DNA of 64,000 nt from an uncultured Kordia sp. (GCF_947489565.1 NZ_CANLEA010000004.1:124001-188000), one strand, 5' to 3'. Shown: positions 42,234 through 52,362, numbered from the stretch's first letter. Notes: a model not told the origin generated them from the letters alone. Numbers and translations are program-made.

Positions 42234-42383
42234 AATTACGAGGAATATTTACCTCTTTTAACCCGCTGATTCTAAATACTTTTTTAAAATAATTTTTAAC
42301 TAAATTTGGTTGTCTACTTATGCGCGAACAGTAGCATAAGATTGAAAAAATGTAAAGAAAAAATGAGAATATGATATTAAACT

Positions 42384-44315
42384 TTATTCAATATCTGGCC
42401 AATCTTGAGGAATTAACCTTTCTTCTCCATCTCTAGGCCATCTATATTTAGTAGCCTTTTTATACCTTTCATTTTTATGTAGATATGCATGCTCTAAAAC
42501 TATGACTTGCAAGCCATTTTGCTTTTCAACTTGATCAAATATAAAATCAAAATGCTTATTTAACGCTTCTCTATCTTCATCTATAATAATATCTTGATCT
42601 ATCTGGTCTTTTGGATAATAAGGTCTACTAACTTGATCTAAAATTATCAAACCTGGAACTGGGCTCTTTTTTATTTCAAAAAACTTATGAAACGCAAATA
42701 TCAAAGCCAAGTGAATACTAAGGTAGTTTTCATCTGAACCAATTGATGAAAAACTTTCTATTGCTCCAGAGTCATTATTGTAAAGCTCAATTGTTGGCTT
42801 TTTAGATGTAAATTTAATACTATCATCTTTGTAATGTTCGTCTATAGGTAAATAAGCTAAATTTTTTGTGGCATTATTAGAAATAAAAGTTTCTGCTTCC
42901 TCAATTCGTTTTTGTCTTTGCTCAATGCTATAATTTTCATTTATTGCATCAAACTCCTCTTTATATCTAGTCAATCTAGATGAATCAAATTCTTCTGCTT
43001 CCTTGAAATTATCGAGGTAATAAGAAACCCGCCCTATAGTCCTCAATATCATATCATTATTGTTTTTTTGTTTAGTTGCAATACTTGATTCTTTAATTAA
43101 ATTTTGAATTTGTGATTCAAGTTTAGAAGCTTCTTTGGTTTTCTTTTGTATTAGTTCATCTAACTCAATAATGTAGCCATCCAACTTCGGCTTATATTCG
43201 TCAACAACTACACTCTCTTTTTTCAGTATGTCAAATGATTTTTCTATTTGAGAAATAATATCAGACGTTTTCTCTAAATGAGAATCACAAATAGGACAAT
43301 TAGATCTTTCTAAATTAAATAAATCAATTACGTTCAATTTTGATGCTTGCTTTTTCGTTACAGTTTTAAATTTTGAACTACTTGATTGATTTTGAATGGC
43401 TAAAGTTCTTTTTCTCTTTAGCCTATTTATCTCAGATAAAATTGAAGATTTAGAAGACTGTAATTCATAAAGTAATTTCTCATTTTCAAAAATAATCTTA
43501 TTAGGTTGCCAGTTCAACACACCTTTTAAAGTATTTTTTATTGAGTTTACATCATCTACAAACTCTTCTTTTTTTAATAACCCCACCTGAACAACTTCAT
43601 TAAAAAGCATTTTTAAACTCTCAATGGATTGCTTTTTAAACTGTTCAAATGTTGATTTTTTCTTTTCTTCAGTCTCAATACCTCTTTTTAAGCCTTTTAA
43701 TTTTTTTAATGCCTGTAACTCTTCAAGGTCAATCGCATTCAAAAAGTAAGGTAATGACGGAATTATATGCTTAGCTGAATTGACATCGTCTAATCCGTGA
43801 AGTAAATTTTTTCTACTATCAATTACTTCTTTATCAAGAAAAAGATATGGAGTTAACTGTCTAATAGAAATACTGTTTATCTTTGAACTTTCATCTTTTT
43901 GGTAGTCCTTAAAATTGATTAAACCAAAACGCTCAGACAGTAATTGTTTTGCTTGAGTTGAATTAATCTTGCCTTTTAAATCTTTGGAATTTTCAGGTAT
44001 TTCAATATCATTACCAATTTCAAGAAACATTTTACTTGAAGCATTAGAAGATTTTTGAGAAATCTCTCTAACAATCAATATTTCTGTACTTCCTTTTATT
44101 AGCTTAATACCAACAAAAGATAATTTCTTTTTAATTAAATTGGAAAGAGCAATACTGGAAGAGCATAAACAATAATCAATAGTCTCAATTATATATGTTT
44201 TACCAGTTCGAGAAGCACCAGTGATAATTGTTACGTTTTCAGGTTCAAATTCTAAGAGCCTGTTTTGACCATGTTGACTATAATATACTACATGACTAAT
44301 ATTCCATCTACTCAT
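42384..44315 (-). CDS. ABC-3C system ATPase, DUF3732 domain
   Basis: Walker A GASRTGKT, central CPICDSHLE, long coiled-coils, terminal SxGSDENYLSIHLALIFAFHKFF and LIILDQVSRPYYP. Confidence 0.85.
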   Translation of the reverse strand: MSRWNISHVVYYSQHGQNRLLEFEPENVTIITGASRTGKTYIIETIDYCLCSSSIALSNLIKKKLSFVGIKLIKGSTEILIVREISQKSSNASSKMFLEIGNDIEIPENSKDLKGKINSTQAKQLLSERFGLINFKDYQKDESSKINSISIRQLTPYLFLDKEVIDSRKNLLHGLDDVNSAKHIIPSLPYFLNAIDLEELQALKKLKGLKRGIETEEKKKSTFEQFKKQSIESLKMLFNEVVQVGLLKKEEFVDDVNSIKNTLKGVLNWQPNKIIFENEKLLYELQSSKSSILSEINRLKRKRTLAIQNQSSSSKFKTVTKKQASKLNVIDLFNLERSNCPICDSHLEKTSDIISQIEKSFDILKKESVVVDEYKPKLDGYIIELDELIQKKTKEASKLESQIQNLIKESSIATKQKNNNDMILRTIGRVSYYLDNFKEAEEFDSSRLTRYKEEFDAINENYSIEQRQKRIEEAETFISNNATKNLAYLPIDEHYKDDSIKFTSKKPTIELYNNDSGAIESFSSIGSDENYLSIHLALIFAFHKFFEIKKSPVPGLIILDQVSRPYYPKDQIDQDIIIDEDREALNKHFDFIFDQVEKQNGLQVIVLEHAYLHKNERYKKATKYRWPRDGEERLIPQDWPDIE

Positions 44316-44788
44316 AATTGAAGCCCTAAATGATTATATATTGTTTTTATAGAATTCACTTGCCCTAACCATTTGCCTAATCTATCAGCCGATTTAAATA
44401 AACTCTCTAGTTCAAGGCTTTTATTTTTCCCAACATTTTTTTCTATAGGAATCAACAATCCTGAACTATCCAAATGAAGAGTCTTTTTAAATATGGCAAA
44501 CTCAATTGCTGGTTTTAAAAATTCATTGGATTCATTTATTCTTGATGTGAGATTTAATTGTATTTCAGGATTATTCTCTATCCATCTAAAAAAGCCAGTT
44601 TTTATGTTAGTTCCTCTAAAAGTTTTTTCTATTTCATAAGATAAAACAAGTGGTAAAGGCAGAATAAGAAGCGGGAAAGGAACTCCCAATTTTGCTTCAC
44701 TATGATATCCTTTACAAAAATTAAAAATTATCAATGAGCAAAATGCTGGGTTAGTTTCAGCAAAAACATCTATACTAATTTTATTCAT
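44312..44788 (-). CDS. ABC-3C system middle component
   Basis: Overlaps the ATPase gene by 4 bp; NPAFCSLIIFNFCKGYHSEAKLGVPFPLLILPLPLVL. Confidence 0.8.
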   Translation of the reverse strand: MNKISIDVFAETNPAFCSLIIFNFCKGYHSEAKLGVPFPLLILPLPLVLSYEIEKTFRGTNIKTGFFRWIENNPEIQLNLTSRINESNEFLKPAIEFAIFKKTLHLDSSGLLIPIEKNVGKNKSLELESLFKSADRLGKWLGQVNSIKTIYNHLGLQL

Positions 44789-46001
44789 TTTCGTCTTCTG
44801 AAATTAATGATTTATAATCACGATGCCAACCAACTCTCTTATCTTTTGATAGCATTTGATAACTACCTCGAATTAAATCGGGATTTCTATAGTTTCTTGA
44901 AATACTTTTAACTTGATTGATGGCTTCTGTATGACTCCAGTCTAGCAAAGATCTTCCTACTGATTTTTTCTCTTCTTCTAAAATATTCTTATCCACTTCA
45001 TCAAATTTATAAGACCATTCATCTATCAATTTTTCATCATACTTTTTTAACTTGGGAATAAGAGAAAAATTCTTCATCCAATTTTCTCTTTGAATCCTTG
45101 CTTTAACTTCTGTATTAAAAGAACGCCTTTTTTGAGTTTCAGAAGCTTCAATTATATCTAACTGTGCTAAATGAATTTTATGATTCCAATCAGGAGCAGG
45201 TAATTCCATTTCATCAATATCATCTGTAAAACCATCACTATATAACTCTGAATTTTTTTTGGAAATAAATTCTTGTAATTCACTAAAATATATGCACTCT
45301 TTTCTTTCGCGAGTTAATGACCTTACCGCCTCCCTGTCCCACCAAGAGATGATTGCTTCTGCAAGGCTAATTTGATTTTCTTTTTTTGTGCTTTTTCTAA
45401 TTTTTTTAATCACTTCATTTTGTGATTGATCTATAGAAAATGTATCAGTATTAATTCTAATATTTTTTAATAAGTTTTTTCTTTTTTGCTTATTTAATTC
45501 AGTAAAAGCTTCACAGCCTTTATACTTTTTACCATAAGGTAATAGCTTTTCTTTTTCTCCTTTTTTCCGTAAATCAAGATTTTCTTTTTTTACTTTAACT
45601 CTTTCACTGATAACTCTGTTCGCTTCATTGAGTAGCTCTTTTTCAAGTTCATCTCTATCACTTGATTCTTCTTTAAGAACATTTAAAACACTATCATCAT
45701 TAACAGATGCGACAGTCGAAAGTGTAAAAATACCATCTCTTGGATCATTTGATTGTATAAAATCGCACCAGACTTTTAAGGTGCTCCATAAGTCATCATG
45801 TTTTATAGAAATCTTAGAACTAATCGTTTTATGCTTTAACTGTGTTAAATTTTTTGTATCACCGTCTTCATGATAAACATCATCTAAGGTCTCCAAGCTA
45901 ACAAAAGCATCATCGTTTTGAGAGTCCAAAAGACATATCAACGCATATATTGCCTGATAATAATATCCTAATGCTGGTCCAATAGCGCTATGTGAGCTCA
46001 T
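44781..46001 (-). CDS. ABC-3C effector component with Cap4/DUF4297-like nuclease N-terminus
   Basis: GPALGYYYQAIYALICLL...VSLETLDDVYHEDGDTKNLTQLKH (E-D-QxK pattern); overlaps middle component by 8 bp. Confidence 0.75.
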   Translation of the reverse strand: MSSHSAIGPALGYYYQAIYALICLLDSQNDDAFVSLETLDDVYHEDGDTKNLTQLKHKTISSKISIKHDDLWSTLKVWCDFIQSNDPRDGIFTLSTVASVNDDSVLNVLKEESSDRDELEKELLNEANRVISERVKVKKENLDLRKKGEKEKLLPYGKKYKGCEAFTELNKQKRKNLLKNIRINTDTFSIDQSQNEVIKKIRKSTKKENQISLAEAIISWWDREAVRSLTRERKECIYFSELQEFISKKNSELYSDGFTDDIDEMELPAPDWNHKIHLAQLDIIEASETQKRRSFNTEVKARIQRENWMKNFSLIPKLKKYDEKLIDEWSYKFDEVDKNILEEEKKSVGRSLLDWSHTEAINQVKSISRNYRNPDLIRGSYQMLSKDKRVGWHRDYKSLISEDENE

Positions 46002-46279
46002 TTGTAAATTACTTTTTTATCCGAACTTTAACTAAATAATTTTCACGAAAAATGATTTGTTATTTATAATAAGTTAGATTTTACTATTATTTTTTATTTA
46101 ATTATATCTATCAAAGGTAAGAAAAAGAAACAATGAGATAATACTCTTTTCCGTAAAACGGTTTCGCTAGTATGACTGAGATAATAGTTTTTCACTCATT
46201 GTGTCATATATATCAATGGAACATTTATATGAATTTATAAAACGGGTTGGTTTGTGAGTACGTTATTTGACAATGTTCC

Positions 46280-46843
46280 CTAGAATTGAATTTTAAATTT
46301 ATCATATATTTTTATGGTCTTAGTGAAAATTTTGAAACTTCCATTATCCTCAGTTCCTTTTCCTTTGAGATTTTCTCCATTCACACCCAATAATTCCTTA
46401 ACATTATTACTTTGTTGTGCCTTTGGTGTAAATAATACATTTATTTCAATTGAATCTTTGATTGAAGAAAAATCAATATCAGTCAAAGATTTATCAAATT
46501 CAGCATTCTGCTTTTGTATTTTTTTATATTCATTTATCCATTTCATGTCATCTATATCAAATGTGAATTCTATTGAACTATTTTTTACATTAGAATTATA
46601 AGTATAATACAATTCACCTGCATATTGTTCTCCATTATTTTGTCGCTTATAATCTCTTGAAACAGTTATTGTAAAGGCAGTATTTTCAGGAAAATTAGTC
46701 GTGATAAAAGTTTTAATTTCTTGATTAGATATTTTTTCTGTTTTGATTTCAATATTTAGATTTGATACTTCTTCTTTATACTTAATCTCTTTACAACTAA
46801 TAAGAATAATAGTTACAAAAAGTAGTAATGACACTTTTTTCAT
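46280..46843 (-). CDS. Hypothetical lipoprotein
   Basis: MKKVSLLLFVTIILISCKE lipobox. Confidence 0.65.
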   Translation of the reverse strand: MKKVSLLLFVTIILISCKEIKYKEEVSNLNIEIKTEKISNQEIKTFITTNFPENTAFTITVSRDYKRQNNGEQYAGELYYTYNSNVKNSSIEFTFDIDDMKWINEYKKIQKQNAEFDKSLTDIDFSSIKDSIEINVLFTPKAQQSNNVKELLGVNGENLKGKGTEDNGSFKIFTKTIKIYDKFKIQF

Positions 46844-46865
46844 ATTTGATTTTCTTAAATTTATA

Positions 46866-47450
46866 TTAGCGAGGTACAGTCTGATTAATTGTCTGAAAAA
46901 ACCTTGATCTCGAAACGTAAGTTTTAACATCAACTTTTGTTATGCTTGATGTACCGTCATAAACTGGATTAATTACTATAGACCATAACCCAGGTTCTAC
47001 TCTGACTGACTTACTACCAGATTGTGCAGAATTTATGGAAAAACTAGGAATATGCTCATTACTTAATTTAGTAGTGTTTTTTGGCGGCATTGGTATTAAT
47101 CTAACATCTACAGAATTTCCCTCTATTACTTCAAATTCTAAAGTAATTACATCTTTGCTTCCATGTCTTAAATCTATATCATAAAAGATCATTTGTCCTT
47201 TTTTGAGTACTGCTACCTCATCACGCATTTGTTGTTTTGAAAAAATAGGTCTAGTGATAAAACCATAAATAATAATACCAAATAAGCCAATCCACATTAT
47301 CCTTCCTAATGTTATTAGTGCTGATAGTTCTGAATCATTTTGCCCTTTTCTTCTTCGTACTTTAATTATCGTTCTTATTATAATTTGAGCAATTAGTATT
47401 ATTAAGCCTGCAAGAACTCCAATGCTTAAATCTGTTAGTATCTGTTTCAT
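46866..47450 (-). CDS. Hypothetical membrane protein (two N-terminal TM segments)
   Basis: GVLAGLIILIAQIIIRTII and IMWIGLFGIIIYGFI. Confidence 0.6.
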   Translation of the reverse strand: MKQILTDLSIGVLAGLIILIAQIIIRTIIKVRRRKGQNDSELSALITLGRIMWIGLFGIIIYGFITRPIFSKQQMRDEVAVLKKGQMIFYDIDLRHGSKDVITLEFEVIEGNSVDVRLIPMPPKNTTKLSNEHIPSFSINSAQSGSKSVRVEPGLWSIVINPVYDGTSSITKVDVKTYVSRSRFFQTINQTVPR

Positions 47451-47540
47451 TTTAAATTATAATTTTAATCAATTTAACAAATGCAATGCATTAAAATTTA
47501 CGGTTTTCCGCAATTGGTAAAGATTTTCAACTATAACCAC

Positions 47541-50153
47541 TTATGACCCCACCAGCTCCAACGCACCTTTTCGGTCACCAGATTGTTTGATCGCGTTAAG
47601 AAGTTCTTGTTTATCATCGGTATAGATTGTGACCGCCTCACGACCTCTAGAAACGCTGACATAGAATTGATTTTGATTGCTTGCAGGAAAAGCAGATGCG
47701 GGTTGCGCAATGATAACTTTATCAACAGTTTTACCCTGTGCGCTGTAAGATGTACTGGCGTAAGCATAATCAAAATTTCCGTGTCTTTTATCTAATAAAT
47801 ATTCAACACGTCTTTTGCCCGAATTTCGATATGCTTTAACAACGCCTTTTGATGTAAAGCCCCTAATGTTTAAAACTGTTCCGTTATCAAGACGTTTCCC
47901 ATTAAGATCACGCCCGTTTTTATTAATACGAATTTCATCGCCTTTGGCGAGTTTAACTGCTCGGGTTTTATAGAGATCAAAATTTTTAGCATCGGATAGA
48001 TTAAGCGTAAAATTTGTGCCTTGATTGTCCTCCCCTATAATTTCATTCTCCCCGATATCAACAACTCTTAACACACTCCCCTTAGTTATTCCTTTTAGGT
48101 TGAAATGGCTTTGAATAATGAGCCCTTGATAATAATTTCTGGTATCTTGCTTTTGTGCCACGCTGTAATGGTAATTATCAAAGACTGTAACACTGCGCTC
48201 TTTCTTTTCAATATATCCTTTTACTTGTAAAACATCACGAATATCAAGGTTGAGTGTTTTGACTTTTTCTCGCATTGGCGTGATAACCAACATGGATTTT
48301 TTCTCGGTTTTGGCTTCTAAATAATCATCTGATATGGCTTGATTAATTGTTGCGTAATCAGCTTCATGGATTGCGCCCATTTTATCAAGATGTTCAAATC
48401 CAAGCATGATATTGCCTTGACTGATTTCATGGATGGCGGTTTTGTATTCAGCTATTTTCTGTCGATAAATCGTATCAACCGAAGCATAAGGTACACGTCC
48501 GATTTCTTGCAAAAGGCGTAACGCATCGCCTCTTTGCACGGCTGTGTGTTGTTTCGTGTCGCCTGAGAGCATTAAACGCAATTCTAATTTTTGTGCAAGC
48601 TCAAAAAGTTTCAACATATCATCCGCGCCGATCAGTCCTGCCTCATCAATCCATACAACTTGACCTTTGATCTTTTCTTGGATTGTTTTATCAATTAATA
48701 ATTTTGATAATGTATCGGCTTGCTCAAATCCCTCATTCTTTAAGACGTTTCTTGATGCTTCTGCTGTCGGTGCAAACAGAAAGATTTCTTTACCCTGTTT
48801 TTCAATCTCTGGAACAATGGTTTTGAGAAGTGTGGTTTTGCCTGTTCCTGCACCGCCATTGATAATATTGACCATATTTCTTGATTGCATTACATAGCGA
48901 ACTGCTTTTTGCTGTTCATCGTTAAGATGATTGAGATGTGAAACATCAAACCGATTTTTTAATGCGGGGAGTGTTCCGATTGTTGATTGGGCACGTTCAA
49001 TGATTTGCTTTTCTTGGCTCTTAATAGTTTCCGTTGTGCAATAGATTTGATGATCAGCCGTGACTTTAAATATTTCATCTCTATTATCCAAAGCTTTATC
49101 AATCTGTGCCAATGAGATATTAGAATTATCAATACTGTATTGATAAGCTTGTGAGAGGATTTGTGTTTGACGCTTTACAGAAGAATGCGCAAAACAATGT
49201 TCAACTGCGTGTTCTATTGTTTTCTCAACTGTTAGGTTACTATCTGTTGTTGGTTCTTCTTCACTTGTGCTAGGAGTGATGTTTTCTTTCAATAGTTCAT
49301 CATGCCAAATCTCTTGTAATTGGGATATTGTCCGGCTGTTATCTTTTTTCTCTCTGGTCTTTGCACCTAATTTATCCAACATCTTAGGGTTTGTGATGTT
49401 GTTATCATTCGCCACTTGTCCAATTAAATTGGTGCGTTTTGAAAAAAACTCAATCGCTTTGCTTGGAATAACTGTCATTTCAAAACCATGTTTGGTTTTA
49501 CGCAAGTCATAGCCTAATGCGCCTAGCTTATTGGCTAATCGCTTATGAAAGCGCGCTTGATAATACGGCATATCTTTTCGGATATAGTAAAACTGCGCCG
49601 CTTTATAACGATTTTCTTGTGTGTCAAAGCTTAGGTTCATCGTCACACAATGAATATGATAATGCGGGTCTGGCGCATGTCCAGTAACAGCTCGTGCTGT
49701 CCAATGCGGAAAGTTACACCAAATCATTTCACCTGTGCGTCTGTCTTCGTTTCTGCCATTGGTACGCACACGCACGAACATATTTTCTTGCATCTCGCAC
49801 ATGGTTTTATAGACACTGTTATCAACCGCTTGTTTGATGTTTTCATCAGGGCACAGACACAAAAAGATTGAAACAGATTTCGGGCAATGAAAACTGATAT
49901 CATTACCTATACGTCTATCTGGCATATTGCGTGGTGTTAGGTTTTCGCCTGTTAGGGGATGAATATTGTCACATAAATTATGAAAGATATGTTTGTCGAT
50001 GGGTTTGTTTTCTAACCCCAAACGCTTGGCTATTTTACCATTAAACACGCCTTTGGTTTCAACATCTTCGATATAGTAATCCGCTTTTGCAAGACTGTCT
50101 TGAAAATACTTTTTAGCTTGGTTGGCATTTTTACTTTGAAATATTCGTATCAC
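47541..50153 (-). CDS. MOBF-family relaxase/helicase (TraI/TrwC-like)
   Basis: DISFHCPKSVSIF, three-His motif APDPHYHIHCVTMN, helicase Walker A NGGAGTGKTTLL; GTG start with GGAG SD. Confidence 0.9.
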   Translation of the reverse strand: MIRIFQSKNANQAKKYFQDSLAKADYYIEDVETKGVFNGKIAKRLGLENKPIDKHIFHNLCDNIHPLTGENLTPRNMPDRRIGNDISFHCPKSVSIFLCLCPDENIKQAVDNSVYKTMCEMQENMFVRVRTNGRNEDRRTGEMIWCNFPHWTARAVTGHAPDPHYHIHCVTMNLSFDTQENRYKAAQFYYIRKDMPYYQARFHKRLANKLGALGYDLRKTKHGFEMTVIPSKAIEFFSKRTNLIGQVANDNNITNPKMLDKLGAKTREKKDNSRTISQLQEIWHDELLKENITPSTSEEEPTTDSNLTVEKTIEHAVEHCFAHSSVKRQTQILSQAYQYSIDNSNISLAQIDKALDNRDEIFKVTADHQIYCTTETIKSQEKQIIERAQSTIGTLPALKNRFDVSHLNHLNDEQQKAVRYVMQSRNMVNIINGGAGTGKTTLLKTIVPEIEKQGKEIFLFAPTAEASRNVLKNEGFEQADTLSKLLIDKTIQEKIKGQVVWIDEAGLIGADDMLKLFELAQKLELRLMLSGDTKQHTAVQRGDALRLLQEIGRVPYASVDTIYRQKIAEYKTAIHEISQGNIMLGFEHLDKMGAIHEADYATINQAISDDYLEAKTEKKSMLVITPMREKVKTLNLDIRDVLQVKGYIEKKERSVTVFDNYHYSVAQKQDTRNYYQGLIIQSHFNLKGITKGSVLRVVDIGENEIIGEDNQGTNFTLNLSDAKNFDLYKTRAVKLAKGDEIRINKNGRDLNGKRLDNGTVLNIRGFTSKGVVKAYRNSGKRRVEYLLDKRHGNFDYAYASTSYSAQGKTVDKVIIAQPASAFPASNQNQFYVSVSRGREAVTIYTDDKQELLNAIKQSGDRKGALELVGS

Positions 50154-50349
50154 TGCTGATCTCCACTAAAATTGATGACAGTGATTTTTTAGAGTATTGA
50201 CTTAAAATTGTGTACGCACAAATAAATCAAGATTTTTTGTAGTAAATATCCTTATTATATTTATTCTTAAATACTATTTTTATTTACGAAATTACTACAT
50301 TTGAATAATACCTTTATTTAACTTTTACCTTTAATTAAAACCACTAATA

Positions 50350-51021
50350 ATGAAAAAACAAACTTTAATCATTGTATTATTATTAATCGGATTACAAACG
50401 ATTTTAGGACAAACCACAGAACAACAAAGGCGTGCTGATGCTTATTATCAAAATCAACAGTCTAGAGAACAAAAATCTAAATCTTGGAATTGGTTATTTA
50501 ATTCTTCAAATACTAAGTCAAATTATAGCAAAAACAATCTTGTTAAATGGGAATATAAAGATGGTGGTTGGTATACTGGTCAAATAAATTCTAGTGAATA
50601 TGTATCAGGCTTTGGAACTACAAAATATGCAGATAATAACAGCTATTACTCAGGTCAATTTTTTGATGGAAGAAAAAATGGAATTGGAGCTTATTTTTGG
50701 GCAAGTGGAAGCAAGTTTTTTGGTATGTATAAAAATGATTCCATAACAGGATTAGGTATATATATTTGGAGTGACAATTCAATTTATAATGGTTATTGGA
50801 AAAATCATAAAAGAGAAGGGTTCGGAATTAATGAATGGATAAATGGAAACCATGATGACAAAACATTAATCAAATATGTAGGAGAGCATAAAAATAACAT
50901 TCGACATGGATATGGAATAAAATATTATAAAAACGGAACTTATAAATCAGGTATCTGGATAGATGATGTTTTAAGTAAGGAACTTTCAAAACTTGAGGTC
51001 TTAGAAGCATTAGGATTTTAA
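50350..51021 (+). CDS. Secreted MORN-repeat protein
   Basis: Signal peptide; repeated YxGxxxxGxxxGxGxxxW units. Confidence 0.85.
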   Translation: MKKQTLIIVLLLIGLQTILGQTTEQQRRADAYYQNQQSREQKSKSWNWLFNSSNTKSNYSKNNLVKWEYKDGGWYTGQINSSEYVSGFGTTKYADNNSYYSGQFFDGRKNGIGAYFWASGSKFFGMYKNDSITGLGIYIWSDNSIYNGYWKNHKREGFGINEWINGNHDDKTLIKYVGEHKNNIRHGYGIKYYKNGTYKSGIWIDDVLSKELSKLEVLEALGF

Positions 51022-51160
51022 TGAACAATAATTCTTAGAAATATAAATAAGCCTTAAAGGTTTAATTTTCAAAATATAAGGAAAGAAACGCTTTTCTGCT
51101 ATTCGTTATAATTAGGACTATCCTACTTTATAACAACTTAATTTTTAACTAAAAATATAA

Positions 51161-52021
51161 ATGACAAAAGATATAGTAATAATAGAAGATGATTTAATGA
51201 TGAATCATTATATAAAAGAAAATGTATTATTTAGCTCATTTGAGTCAAAATTAAATGTAGCTTCATTTACAAATTATGATGAATTTATAAAAAATATAGA
51301 TATTTTAAATAATAATTCAATATACATATTAGATTATATAATAGGTGGGAAAAATAGAGGATTAGATATATATAATATAATAAAAACAAAAAATAAGACC
51401 GCTAAAATCATATTCTATTCTACATTTCAATTAGGTTCAAAGGTCTTTCAAAACATGATCCCTATAAATGACAAAGATAATATTATGTTTTTGTCTCCTA
51501 TGGAGGGCCCAGAAAAACTTACTCAATCTATTGAGGTATTTACAAAATTAATTTATGATGAAAATAATAATAACAAGTTATTAGCAGTTAAAAATGATAT
51601 TGAAATAATAAATTCAAATTTATTAGAATACCTATCAAGAAACCCAAAATCAATTTATAACATTAATCCTAGAAAATTTGAAGAGCTAGTAGCACAGCTT
51701 TTTAAATATGAGGGTTATTATGTTGAACTAACTAAGGCATCCAATGATGGAGGAAAAGACATTTATGCATATAAGAAAGACTTTTTTAATGAGCAATTAT
51801 TTGCTGTTGAGTGTAAAAGATTTAGTGAAAATAACAAAGTAGGAAGGCCAATCTTACAAAAATTATATGGAGTAGTAGAGCATGAAAAATTAACTGGAGG
51901 GATCCTTGTAACAAGTTCTTTTTTTACCAAGCCAGCAAAGAAGTTTACAAAGCAACTTAGTAATCGAATATTTTTAAATGACTATTATAATTTAATGGAA
52001 CTGATTGCAAAACATAAGTAA
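51161..52021 (+). CDS. Receiver-domain / Mrr-type restriction endonuclease fusion
   Basis: N-term IVIIEDDLMM...YILDYIIGG (D58) receiver pattern; C-term FEELVAQLFKYEGYYVELTKASNDGGKDIYAYKK...FAVECKR nuclease motif. Confidence 0.85.
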   Translation: MTKDIVIIEDDLMMNHYIKENVLFSSFESKLNVASFTNYDEFIKNIDILNNNSIYILDYIIGGKNRGLDIYNIIKTKNKTAKIIFYSTFQLGSKVFQNMIPINDKDNIMFLSPMEGPEKLTQSIEVFTKLIYDENNNNKLLAVKNDIEIINSNLLEYLSRNPKSIYNINPRKFEELVAQLFKYEGYYVELTKASNDGGKDIYAYKKDFFNEQLFAVECKRFSENNKVGRPILQKLYGVVEHEKLTGGILVTSSFFTKPAKKFTKQLSNRIFLNDYYNLMELIAKHK

Positions 52022-52059
52022 AATAAAAATAGTATAAATAAGGGTGGAATCATTTTTCA

Positions 52060-52093
52060 CGCAGTATCTTTTGAAAAATCTCGCGCAGTATCT
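52060..52093. repeat. Two CGCAGTATCT direct repeats, 24-nt period
   Basis: cgcagtatct at 52060..52069 and 52084..52093. Confidence 0.7.
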
Positions 52094-52108
52094 CTTAGTA
52101 TCAGACAT

Positions 52109-52131
52109 CTCCCCGCGTTTTTTAGCGGGAG
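52109..52131. terminator. GC-rich hairpin, possible terminator/boundary
   Basis: ctccccgc-gtttttta-gcgggag. Confidence 0.5.
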
Positions 52132-52164
52132 CGATTTTCAAAATAAACCTAACGTTTTTGTTTA

Positions 52165-52362
52165 TTAATGCTTAGTTTCTTTTCCTCTTTCATATCCCCA
52201 AGACACACCATTTCGTTCCATCTGCATTAAATGCCCTCTAATGATTAACAGATGCCCTTCAACTTCAGCTAATTCATTTTGAGTTTCTTCAATCAGCTGA
52301 TTAATTTCTTCAAGCGTTTTATCTGAATTGTCACTTTTTGAATTTTCATTATTATCGGTCAC
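52165..52362 (-). CDS. Small coiled-coil protein
   Basis: KTLEEINQLIEETQNELAEVEGHL; shares TLxEINxLIExT with the next ORF. Confidence 0.55.
   Translation of the reverse strand: MTDNNENSKSDNSDKTLEEINQLIEETQNELAEVEGHLLIIRGHLMQMERNGVSWGYERGKETKH

Noticed and set aside
46141-46260. Small dyads (ccgtaaaacgg; atgac...gtcat) upstream of ABC-3C
   Set aside because: Short and AT-rich; not distinguishable from chance without comparison to homologous loci
47531-49871. Several short ORFs within the MOBF relaxase region
   Set aside because: Out-of-frame or antisense to a well-supported 870-aa CDS
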